A DNA stretch of 5,625 nucleotides from Methanomicrobia archaeon (GTDB taxonomy: Archaea > Halobacteriota > Syntropharchaeia > Alkanophagales > Methanospirareceae). The position numbers and the translations under genes were made by a program. The DNA lies in the NCBI GenBank assembly GCA_016928455.1, contig JAFGKP010000067.1, positions 1 to 5,625 of the forward strand, written 5' to 3'. The notes under the pieces were generated by a model. It was given only the letters and a program-made list of their open reading frames with translations, was not told the origin of the DNA and ran no database searches. Below, piece by piece: positions 1 through 5,539 of the stretch. Within the stretch, counting starts at the first letter, position 1. Every line of letters begins with the position of its first letter.

Positions 1-1427
1 ACTGCGCAGGCATGGGCGCGGACCTCTTCGAGACCTACGTGGTGACGGCGCTGGCGGCGATGCTCATCGGCGGCTTGATGGTCAATGAGGGTAATGTGTC
101 CAGCATCTTCCCGGGTGTGGCAAGCGCGTTGACGGTGATTGAGTACCCGTTAATTCTAGGCGCAGTTGCGATCTTCGCCTCGATCATCGCGGTCTTCGCG
201 GTGCGGATGGGCAAAGAGGAGAAGATCATGCGCACGCTGTATAAGGGCGTGTTCACCGCCGCGATACTCAGTGTCATGCTCTTCTTCCCGATCACCATCA
301 CGCTGTTCGGGAGTAATGCAGCGGCGTACTCGCTCTTCGGTGCCTCGGTCATCGGGATTCTCATCATGGCGCTCATGGTCGTTGCGATCGAATATTATAC
401 CCAGGATCATGCGCCCGTACGGTCGATAGCGGACGCGAGCAAAACGGGCGCGGGCACCAACCTCATCACCGGGCTTGCGGTGGGCATGATCTCGCTCGGT
501 TGGCCCTTGATCATCATCGTTAGCGGTATTCTGGTCGCGTATCTCGTGCCGTTCGTGGTGACAGGCTCGATGACTGCGGGTCTCTACGGGATCTCGATCA
601 CCGCGGTTGCCATGCTCTCCGCGACCGGGATCGTGGTTGCGCTCGATTCCTACGGGCCGATCACGGACAATGCAGGTGGCATCGCGGAGATGGCAGACCT
701 GCCGGCCAACGTAAGAGATACGACCGATAAGCTCGATGCTGTTGGTAACACGACGAAGGCGGTAACGAAGGGCTATGCGATCGCATCCGCAGCGATTGCG
801 GCATTAGCATTGTTCTCGGACTATCTGCACAAGGTGAACTTACCGCCAGAGAGTTTCAGCCTCTTCAATCCGCTCGTGCTCATCGGGCTGCTGATCGGCG
901 GACTGCTGCCCTTTATCTTCAGTGCGGTGATGATGCGAGCCGTGGGCAAGGGCGCGTTCAAGGTCGTCGAAGAGGTGAGGCGGCAGTTCAAGGAGATCCC
1001 GGGCATCTGGGACGGCACGGCGAAGCCGGAATACGGCAAGTGCGTGGATATCGTTACCGCAGCGGCGTTACGGGAGATGATCGTGCCCGGTATGATCGCG
1101 GTGGTCGTGCCGGTGGTGGTCGGGCTCGTTCTGGGCGCGATCGCACTCGGCGGGCTTTTGATCGGTGTGATCATCTCGGGCTTGATGCTCGCGTTGATGA
1201 TGGCGAACGGCGGTGCGGCCTGGGACAATGCGAAGAAGATGATCGAGGACGGCTATCTCGGGGGCAAGGGCAGCGATGCGCACAAGGCCGCGGTCGTTGG
1301 CGATACGGTCGGCGATCCGTTCAAGGACACTGCGGGACCGGCGATCAATCCGCTGATCAAGGCGATGAATATGGTCGCGATCCTGTTCTCTTCACTGTTC
1401 CTCGCCAGTGGTGTGCTGCCCTTGTAA
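1..1427 (+). CDS. hppA: Membrane-bound proton-translocating pyrophosphatase, K+-independent type, 5'-truncated by the window
   Basis: Hydrolyses cytoplasmic pyrophosphate and pumps H+ (or Na+) across the membrane. About 474 codons are visible (frame begins at base 3) against roughly 670-700 for the family, so the N-terminal third lies outside the window. The first visible residues CAGMGADLFETYVV are the catalytic-loop / gate-helix motif. Next come many hydrophobic helices and the PPi-binding loop DSYGPITDNAGGIAEMADLP (about 648-707). The C-terminal catalytic loop has GAAWDNAKK, GDTVGDPFKDTAGP and NPLIKAMN. GNTTKAVTKG carries Lys (codon 756-758) and Thr three residues later, the known K+-independent signature; K+-dependent enzymes have Ala at the Lys position. 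Family knowledge links K+-independent enzymes to H+ pumping; that transport specificity is inferred here. The gene is G+C rich with Atc/Cgc-type codons. It ends TAA with no clear T-rich terminator. Family call is near certain. Confidence 0.97.
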   Translation, partial: CAGMGADLFETYVVTALAAMLIGGLMVNEGNVSSIFPGVASALTVIEYPLILGAVAIFASIIAVFAVRMGKEEKIMRTLYKGVFTAAILSVMLFFPITITLFGSNAAAYSLFGASVIGILIMALMVVAIEYYTQDHAPVRSIADASKTGAGTNLITGLAVGMISLGWPLIIIVSGILVAYLVPFVVTGSMTAGLYGISITAVAMLSATGIVVALDSYGPITDNAGGIAEMADLPANVRDTTDKLDAVGNTTKAVTKGYAIASAAIAALALFSDYLHKVNLPPESFSLFNPLVLIGLLIGGLLPFIFSAVMMRAVGKGAFKVVEEVRRQFKEIPGIWDGTAKPEYGKCVDIVTAAALREMIVPGMIAVVVPVVVGLVLGAIALGGLLIGVIISGLMLALMMANGGAAWDNAKKMIEDGYLGGKGSDAHKAAVVGDTVGDPFKDTAGPAINPLIKAMNMVAILFSSLFLASGVLPL

Positions 1428-1572
1428 AGCTGGGTTGAAGCGAAGCGAACGCGTAGGGGGGGACCATTTTGACCGTGCCGTCGGGAAACACATCCCCAAA
1501 CAGCATGAACGTGATCCATTTCAGAAGGAGGACTGCTTGTACGTACTGAATCAGGGAAATAACCGCTCGAAG
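1428..1572. other. Non-genic stretch after hppA, possible degraded minus-strand coding DNA
   Basis: No intact gene is supported. On the minus strand, in the same frame as the radical SAM relic but beyond its TAG, 48 codons stay open and read like part of a membrane protein (for example VQAVLLLKWITFMLFGDVF, then FPDGTVKMVPPY). No plausible start codon precedes them, and the frame then runs into hppA antisense. I do not recognise the peptide. A G7 run (1456-1462) lies here. Confidence 0.3.
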
Positions 1573-1740
1573 CTACACCGCCGCACCTCTCTTCCTGATC
1601 ACAGTCACTTTATCGATCAGCCTTGCGTCCGGCTTCATCTTCTCGTAGACTGATAGGACCTTGATTCCGGGTTTCAACTCATCAACCAGCTGCTCGATCC
1701 GCTTCATCGCTTCGAACCAGCGCAGCGCCCAATTCTCTCT
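1573..1740 (-). pseudogene. Relic of the C-terminus of a second COG0731-type radical SAM protein
   Basis: Reading the minus strand, codons 1707 down to 1576 plus TAG at 1573-1575 give 44 residues starting MKRIEQLVDELKPG and ending IDKVTVIRKRGAAV. Aligned without gaps to the last 44 residues of the intact radical SAM gene at 3331, I count 25 identities (57%) and 96 of 135 identical bases (71%), with both stop codons in register. Upstream (1708-1740) the frame stays open but similarity is lost, and a stop lies near 1761. No cysteine motif or SAM-binding region is present, so no catalytic protein can be made. Many differences fall at third codon positions, which implies the copy diverged as a working paralogue before being truncated, rather than arising from a fresh duplication. 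It has no evident start signal. The relic interpretation is an inference; the similarity is seen directly. Confidence 0.8.
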
Positions 1741-1750
1741 TTGCAAATTA

Positions 1751-1790
1751 CGCGAAAAGTTTTATATCCGTTAACCTTTTTGTTGTGCGT
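1751..1790 (+). promoter_or_regulatory. Archaeal BRE/TATA promoter for the surface-protein cassette
   Basis: CGCGAAAAG (1751-1759) resembles a purine-rich BRE and runs directly into TTTTATATC (1760-1768), a good archaeal TATA box. Transcription would be expected about 25 bases downstream, near 1788-1791, giving a leader of about 15 bases ahead of the ATG at 1806. The leader carries GGTGAGGT (1792-1799), a Shine-Dalgarno match about six bases before the start codon. The promoter begins just where the radical SAM relic loses similarity. Confidence 0.7.
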
Positions 1791-1805
1791 GGGTGAGGTT
1801 TTGAT

Positions 1806-2828
1806 ATGCGCTCGAACGTAGGCCCTGGTAAAAACCTGATGATTGCAGTCATTGCGGTAGTATTGGTGTTCTTCGTGCTTGTTATACTAGTCGCAACCAT
1901 TGGTGGAGGCTTGCGTTCTCACGAGCAGGCCGAGATAGCACTTACCGATTTAGACATAGCCGCTGAAGCGCGAGGCATTGCCGACGCGACGCTCACCATA
2001 ATGACTTATCTGGATAACAGTGGAGAGGCGAAATCGGGCGAGATAGAGCTGCTGGTAAAGGCATACGATACGAATACAAATCTGCTTATCACCTCTAACA
2101 CGACTGAAGTGGGCGTGATAAATGCGGGCGAGACAATATCAGCAACTACTTACTTGACGCTCACGAAGAGAAATGATTACACGTTCGAGATTGTTATTTT
2201 TGAGGACGGCGAAGGCGTACTGCGCGGTAAACGGTCTATCGCTAAATTGTCGCGCTTAGAACCACCATCGGTCGCTCAGATCGCTATACGGGAAATAGAT
2301 TTTTACGTTGACGCCGTGGAAGTAGATCGTGAAAAGAACAGAGAGTATGCAGTCATCAATACCACCCTCTACGTGGACAATCTCGGGAAGGACGTCAGTG
2401 ATCTACGAACGTTGATAAAGGCGCGGGATAACGAAACGAGGTTGATTACAGACCGAAAGTGGCTGGATTTAGGCTATCTGAAAGAAGGCACCACATCGCT
2501 ACGTTATGGTGACCTACAGGTGCTAAATGGGCGGGACTACGTGTTTGAAGTTCAAGTATGGCAATCAGAACGGATAATAAAAGAAAGTAGTGGGATGGTT
2601 TTCTTGAGCCCTTTTGTAAACCGAACAGTAGTAATAGCGGCGGAAGAAAAAACTGTTGAAATTTCACCAGAGGTAGAGATCACTGATTTTATGTCTGCTC
2701 CAACCGCCCCGCCACGGGCTTATCCTACGCCAGTACCCGAAGAGCCGGGTTTTGAAGCGTTATCCGCAGCTTTTGCATCCTTTATCGTCTTCAGTTTGCT
2801 GCTAAAGAGAAGGAAAGGAGGTGCTTGA
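1806..2828 (+). CDS. PGF-CTERM surface protein with two tandem beta-rich repeats (DUF7490-like)
   Basis: Probable cell-surface protein of 340 residues. Order: short N-terminus with one strong hydrophobic helix (about 11-33); repeat A (about 43-146); repeat B (about 158-266); a Pro-rich linker (298-313, PTAPPRAYPTPVPEE); then PGF (314-316), a second hydrophobic helix and KRRK. That tripartite end matches PGF-CTERM, the signal recognised by archaeosortase A, which removes the tail and lipid-anchors the protein. The two repeats align to each other (YLDNSG / YVDNLG, LLVKAYDTNT / TLIKARDNET, RNDYTFEI / GRDYVFEV) and look like Ig/CARDB-type beta sandwiches. N-glycosylation sequons occur at N98, N185, N209 and N272. 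The start is set by GGTGAGGT and the upstream TATA box. Base use is A+T rich with many ATA and AGA codons, unlike hppA. It is first in a two-gene unit. The DUF7490 assignment is from memory of the family; the ligand or role is unknown. Confidence 0.82.
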   Translation: MRSNVGPGKNLMIAVIAVVLVFFVLVILVATIGGGLRSHEQAEIALTDLDIAAEARGIADATLTIMTYLDNSGEAKSGEIELLVKAYDTNTNLLITSNTTEVGVINAGETISATTYLTLTKRNDYTFEIVIFEDGEGVLRGKRSIAKLSRLEPPSVAQIAIREIDFYVDAVEVDREKNREYAVINTTLYVDNLGKDVSDLRTLIKARDNETRLITDRKWLDLGYLKEGTTSLRYGDLQVLNGRDYVFEVQVWQSERIIKESSGMVFLSPFVNRTVVIAAEEKTVEISPEVEITDFMSAPTAPPRAYPTPVPEEPGFEALSAAFASFIVFSLLLKRRKGGA

Positions 2829-2837
2829 GCAAGAAAG

Positions 2838-3119
2838 ATGGAAAAAGAAGAAGAAACAAGAGAAGTGAATGTACAAAAGGTAAAGGAAGAAGGGAGATTT
2901 ACTCCAGAAGAAATTTCTAAGTATTTCAGATTTGGCGTGTTCGTAATCCTGATTCTTTTACTACTGGTTGCTACCTTTCACTTCTATATATTCGCACTGG
3001 ACGCAATTTCCACACTCTTTACCTATCAATACCGTTCGTTGGTGCAAGCAGGCTTCGCAGCATGCGTCATCGTGGTTGTCTTTTTTCTGCTGAGAGTGGT
3101 ATTAATAAAGGAGAGATGA
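2838..3119 (+). CDS. Small two-helix membrane protein, function unknown
   Basis: I do not recognise this 93-residue protein. It has a highly charged, Glu/Lys-rich cytoplasmic-looking N-terminus (1-30), a helix of about 22 residues (32-53, FGVFVILILLLLVATF), a short loop with YQYRS, a second helix (about 68-90) and a KER tail. Two helices with charged ends suggest a hairpin with both termini on the inside. ATG is the first possible start, since an in-frame TGA lies at 2826-2828. It begins nine bases after the surface-protein stop. A strong Shine-Dalgarno GGAGGTG (2817-2823) sits inside the end of that gene, 14 bases before the ATG, which is somewhat far. The spacing implies co-transcription, and the protein may act as a membrane partner of the PGF-CTERM protein. 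It shares that gene's A+T-rich composition. Confidence 0.75.
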   Translation: MEKEEETREVNVQKVKEEGRFTPEEISKYFRFGVFVILILLLLVATFHFYIFALDAISTLFTYQYRSLVQAGFAACVIVVVFFLLRVVLIKER

Positions 3120-3238
3120 AAGCGTCTCCAATTTACTCTTATGATTGATGTCTCAAACCAAGCGAGATACCGAGGTTGCCGTAATTCGAGAGCAGCTCTA
3201 TTCATCAACGATACCTTTTAATCTCTTCTAAACACGTC
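3120..3238. other. Intergenic spacer between convergent units
   Basis: No coding frame here looks real. The small membrane gene ends at 3119 and the opposing operon's terminator begins at 3239. A short palindrome AGAGCAGCTCT (3189-3199) followed by the T-rich stretch CCTTTTAATCTCTTCT (3214-3229) may help end transcription of the plus-strand cassette, but its one-base loop makes it a poor hairpin. CCTTTTAATC also resembles a TATA box; no gene or structured RNA was found downstream to use it. Confidence 0.35.
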
Positions 3239-3259
3239 AAAAAGCACAGTGAACAGTGC
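3239..3259 (-). terminator. Hairpin plus U5 terminator of the MBL/radical SAM operon
   Basis: On the minus strand GCACTGTTCACTGTGC (3259 down to 3244) folds as GCAC/GTGC with one U-U mismatch, a further G-C pair and a UUCA loop, and is followed directly by TTTTT (3243-3239). It lies about 70 bases past the radical SAM stop codon. The stem is short, but archaeal termination depends mainly on the U-tract, so the placement supports the call. Confidence 0.5.
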
Positions 3260-3330
3260 ACTATGAAATTATTATGGACTCATCATCGCTCTCTGTTCTA
3301 ACATAGCTATCAAAGCACGCAGTCAGACGC

Positions 3331-4122
3331 TTAATCGCCGGCACCGCGCCTCCTGATCACTGCCCCCTTATCAATCGCCCATACGTCCAGCTTCATCCGC
3401 TCGTAAACCGATATAACCTCAATCTCTGGTTTTAACTGCTCAAACTGCTTTTCGATCTGCTTCATCTCCTCGCCCGGGAGCGGCTTCACGCCACACGGCC
3501 GTCGTAACGGGGTGTTCAGTTGCACCTCGTCGGGTTGTAGTTCCGCTGCACTGCGCGCCAGTTCCGCGCCTGAAGCTCTGTTCGCCACCACGAACATCAG
3601 TTGCAGACAGAGCCTACCTCGGTACTCGCGTCTGAACTCTTTGAGCCCCGCTATGATCTCGTCGAGTTTGATTTCAGCGCTCACCGGCCTGTTCACCGCT
3701 TCGAACATCGCCTGGTCGGGCGCATCCAATTTGGCAATGACGACGTCCAACTTCTTCAATTCCTCTCGGACGGTTTTATCAGTCATCAATGCGGCATTCG
3801 TAAGGATCGCGATCGGCTTCCTTGTATGTCTGCGAATAGCGTCAACCACCTCCCCGAGGTTCGCGCCCAGGGTTGGCTCACCCATGCCCGCAAAGGTGAT
3901 TACGTCTGCCGTCTCCTCAATAACCGGTGCAAGCGCCTGAAGCTCGCGCTCGATCGCGTCCGTAGGTACGAACACCCTCCGATCCGTTGTTTTAGTGACC
4001 GTGCGGCCGAGCTGGCAGTAGACGCACTCGAACGAGCAGGTCTTCTCCGCAGTGCTCAGAATATCCACGCCCAGTGACCTGCCGAGCCGCCACGAGGCTA
4101 CGGGCCCGTAGAGGTACCGCAT
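3331..4122 (-). CDS. COG0731-type radical SAM Fe-S protein
   Basis: Radical SAM protein of 263 residues if started at the ATG at 4120-4122. The N-terminus MRYLYGPVASWRLGRSLGVD matches the usual family opening (YGPVPSRRLGRSLGVD). The CX3CX2C iron-sulfur motif is C29, C33, C36 (CSFECVYCQLG), followed by the SAM-binding loop GMGEPTL (79-85). A longer start at 4155 adds 11 residues but overlaps the upstream gene by about 30 bases and breaks the family N-terminus, so I reject it. Expected chemistry is reductive SAM cleavage to a 5'-deoxyadenosyl radical on one [4Fe-4S] cluster. COG0731 members are often labelled wyosine-synthesis-like, but this one is shorter than TYW1 and lacks its cluster context; the substrate is unknown. 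One base separates its ATG from the stop of the MBL-fold gene, with GGAG (4136-4133) ten bases before. Its last 44 codons are echoed by the relic at 1573. Confidence 0.9.
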   Translation of the reverse strand: MRYLYGPVASWRLGRSLGVDILSTAEKTCSFECVYCQLGRTVTKTTDRRVFVPTDAIERELQALAPVIEETADVITFAGMGEPTLGANLGEVVDAIRRHTRKPIAILTNAALMTDKTVREELKKLDVVIAKLDAPDQAMFEAVNRPVSAEIKLDEIIAGLKEFRREYRGRLCLQLMFVVANRASGAELARSAAELQPDEVQLNTPLRRPCGVKPLPGEEMKQIEKQFEQLKPEIEVISVYERMKLDVWAIDKGAVIRRRGAGD

Positions 4123-4123
4123 C

Positions 4124-4777
4124 TCAGCCCAGCTCCAGCACCATGCCTGCTCCACACCGTTTCGTCTTTTCTGGATACAGCTCCAGAATTTCGCGCTTGT
4201 GAGCCGTGCAATGGCAGGGCACGATCAGGTCTAGTTCGCGTAACAGCTCCAGTTTATCGAAGCTGTGAAAACCGCCGATGACGCCGTAAAGCCCACCGAA
4301 GGTCGCAGCAACCCCCAGAATTGTCTCCAAACCCGGATGCGCACAGCCGGTAACGACCACCATGCCGTTTGGCGTATCGAGCACCAGCGATTGCTCCTTC
4401 TGCCATGCACCGAGCTCACCCGTCGTGTACACGCCCGGAACTATCTCCTGGGGGAGCGCGACGTCAATCACTTCAGCAATCTGTGCCACTGCACGCTTGA
4501 AGTTACTCGAGAACGAGCTGGGGACGAATACCCTCATACCGGGATGCAGCACCGCGTCAAGCCCACCAGTATGATCCCCGTGCTCATGCGAGAGCACAAT
4601 GGTATCGAATACGTCGCTCTCCACGTTTACTTGCTGGAGATTGAAGGCCAGGATATCGCGTGACGAACCGGTATCGAACAGAATGTTCCGATCTCCCATC
4701 TCGATCATGCAGGAGAAGCCCCAGTCGCTTTTAAAACCCGTTTGCGCCTCATTGTCATATACAATACGCAATCTCAC
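4124..4777 (-). CDS. COG1237 metallo-beta-lactamase-fold hydrolase (MJ0301-like family)
   Basis: Cytoplasmic metal-dependent MBL-fold protein of 217 residues. Visible motifs: YDNEA near the N-terminus, ILFDTGSS (32-39), the metal-binding HEHGDH (64-69), GCAHPG with H147, GGFHSF with H171 and PCHCTAH (187-193), the last typical of COG1237. One family member, MJ0301, is described as the dihydropterin-ribofuranosylaminobenzene-phosphate synthase of methanopterin biosynthesis; others are uncharacterised, so that role is only a candidate. The protein is somewhat shorter than many relatives, but all metal ligands I expect are present. The start is GTG (4777-4775): it gives the family N-terminus MRLRIVYDNEA, and no in-frame ATG lies nearby. 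AAGGA immediately upstream is close for a ribosome site, and the transcript may be nearly leaderless. It is the first gene of a two-gene operon with the radical SAM gene. Confidence 0.9.
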   Translation of the reverse strand: MRLRIVYDNEAQTGFKSDWGFSCMIEMGDRNILFDTGSSRDILAFNLQQVNVESDVFDTIVLSHEHGDHTGGLDAVLHPGMRVFVPSSFSSNFKRAVAQIAEVIDVALPQEIVPGVYTTGELGAWQKEQSLVLDTPNGMVVVTGCAHPGLETILGVAATFGGLYGVIGGFHSFDKLELLRELDLIVPCHCTAHKREILELYPEKTKRCGAGMVLELG

Positions 4778-4787
4778 GTTCCTTCAT

Positions 4788-4796
4788 CTTTATATC
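4788..4796 (+). promoter_or_regulatory. TATA box for the Sm_multidrug_ex gene
   Basis: CTTTATATC on the plus strand fits the archaeal TATA consensus. The expected start is near 4818-4822, leaving a leader of about 40 bases before the ATG at 4861. It lies only about eight bases from the opposing TATA box, so the two promoters would share factor-binding space. Confidence 0.5.
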
Positions 4797-4804
4797 TTGC
4801 AGCC

Positions 4805-4814
4805 CATATTAAAG
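4805..4814 (-). promoter_or_regulatory. TATA box for the MBL/radical SAM operon
   Basis: On the minus strand this reads CTTTAATATG, a reasonable archaeal TATA box. Initiation about 25 bases downstream would fall near 4780-4785, only a few bases ahead of the GTG at 4777, consistent with a very short leader. Confidence 0.5.
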
Positions 4815-4847
4815 ATTGTGCGACTTGATGCAGCCCGGAGCAAGTGT

Positions 4848-4860
4848 GATAGATAGATAG
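4848..4860 (+). repeat. GATA tetranucleotide repeat abutting the start codon
   Basis: Three perfect GATA units followed by G, running straight into ATGATC of the membrane-protein gene. The tract is short. It occupies the position where a Shine-Dalgarno would be expected and supplies the in-frame TAG at 4858-4860 that fixes the upstream limit of the frame. Confidence 0.6.
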
Positions 4861-5454
4861 ATGATCAAAGAGATCGAAATGAACGTGCGGGGCAGTATTC
4901 GTGAAGTTAGGGTCATGAATAAGATCAAATTGGCCAAATTCCTCATTCCCTGGGCGCTCGGTGTTGCAACGGGACTCTTCCTCTGGCTCGTCGTTCCTGC
5001 TGAGTTCGGGAACTATATGACGGTCTTCAGTGTCTATTCATTCGTGCCGCTGTTCGGAACCCTTTCAGTGGTTCCAACCGGTCTGCGGCTGGGCATACCT
5101 CCCGTACCGCTCATTGCCTTCATTGTCTGGACTGATGCAATCCTTGCTCTGTTCCTCGTCTGGAACTTCGATTATGCGAAGAAGATACCCGGCCTGGGCA
5201 AGCTCGTTGAGCGCGTGAATGATAGCGGCGAGCGAGCGCTCCAGAAATATAAGTGGGCCAGCCGGCTCGGCTTCATCGGCGTCGTCCTGCTGGTTATCTT
5301 CCCGCTCCAATGGACCGGTGCAGGTGTTGGCTCCATTGTCGGCCGGCTCATCGGCATGCCGTCGCTTATGACGTTCCTTGCGGTGATCATCGGTACGTTT
5401 GTCCGCTCCACGCTGGCCGCTCTGATTACTCTCGGCGCTCTGTCCATATTCTAA
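4861..5454 (+). CDS. Sm_multidrug_ex (COG2426) family small integral membrane protein
   Basis: Membrane protein of up to 197 residues. Approximate helices: 25-47, 51-70, 80-101, 136-157 and 168-194, with a basic/acidic cytoplasmic-looking stretch (102-135) between the third and fourth. Family landmarks are VPTGLRLGIPP (71-81) and FPLQWTGAGVGSIVGRLIGM (147-166), matching the conserved IPL-x-GTGAW-type re-entrant segment of PF06695. The Pfam name 'small multidrug exporter' rests on weak evidence; the transported substrate is unknown. The start is uncertain. ATG at 4861 has an in-frame TAG just before it, so nothing longer is possible, but it has no good ribosome site (GGAG at 4837 is 20 bases away). 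Met7 (4879) and Met19 (4915, preceded by TTAGGGTC) are alternatives, and Met19 places the start just ahead of the first helix. It is divergent from the MBL operon and upstream of tRNA-Ser on the same strand. Confidence 0.87.
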   Translation: MIKEIEMNVRGSIREVRVMNKIKLAKFLIPWALGVATGLFLWLVVPAEFGNYMTVFSVYSFVPLFGTLSVVPTGLRLGIPPVPLIAFIVWTDAILALFLVWNFDYAKKIPGLGKLVERVNDSGERALQKYKWASRLGFIGVVLLVIFPLQWTGAGVGSIVGRLIGMPSLMTFLAVIIGTFVRSTLAALITLGALSIF

Positions 5455-5457
5455 CTA

Positions 5458-5503
5458 ACCGAATCTGCGTGTGTGTGCGCGACTTTATTAAGAAAGATTC
5501 GGT
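5458..5503. repeat. Perfect 9-bp inverted repeat after the membrane-protein gene
   Basis: ACCGAATCT (5458-5466) and AGATTCGGT (5495-5503) are exact reverse complements separated by 28 bases. The left arm starts four bases after the TAA stop. The loop contains a 16-base alternating pyrimidine-purine run (5466-5481). No long T-run follows at once, although TCTTTT (5505-5510) is just beyond. It could be a 3' hairpin or terminator for the upstream gene, or a protein site. Confidence 0.45.
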
Positions 5504-5504
5504 A

Positions 5505-5514
5505 TCTTTTAATC
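5505..5514 (+). promoter_or_regulatory. Probable TATA box for tRNA-Ser
   Basis: TCTTTTAATC lies about 25-33 bases upstream of the mature tRNA 5' end, the usual spacing for archaeal tRNA promoters. The match to the consensus is moderate. Confidence 0.4.
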
Positions 5515-5539
5515 GGCAGTGGGCGTGAAGAGCAAGGTG

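Noticed and set aside
35..1283. Several long minus-strand and alternate-frame open frames across the pyrophosphatase gene
   Set aside because: They are shadows of a G+C-rich conserved gene; their translations are low-complexity (Arg/Asp/His-rich) and lack family motifs.
1573..1575. TAG in an otherwise open frame as a possible pyrrolysine codon
   Set aside because: The TAG aligns exactly with the stop codon of the intact radical SAM paralogue, so it is an ordinary stop; no PYLIS-like structure or Pyl enzyme family is involved.
1408..1653. Plus-strand 81-codon frame downstream of hppA
   Set aside because: It overlaps the end of hppA and runs antisense to the radical SAM relic, which explains the openness; it has no recognisable protein features.
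3026..3208. Minus-strand 60-codon frame across the end of the small membrane gene
   Set aside because: It overlaps the better-supported plus-strand gene, has no ribosome site and resembles no family.
3240..3300. Possible small RNA or 12-codon peptide after the TATA-like CCTTTTAATC
   Set aside because: There is no stable structure on the plus strand and the short frame at 3264 has no ribosome site; the hairpin there works better as a minus-strand terminator.
3512..4077. Plus-strand open frames of 142 and 158 codons opposite the radical SAM gene
   Set aside because: They are antisense shadows of a clearly conserved coding sequence.
4120..4155. Upstream ATG (4155) as the radical SAM start
   Set aside because: It adds residues unlike the family and overlaps the MBL gene, whereas the ATG at 4122 gives the conserved YGPV...RLGRSLGVD opening with GGAG ten bases upstream.
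4265..4663. Plus-strand open frames opposite the MBL-fold gene
   Set aside because: They are antisense to all the metal-binding motifs of a clear gene and carry no motifs of their own.
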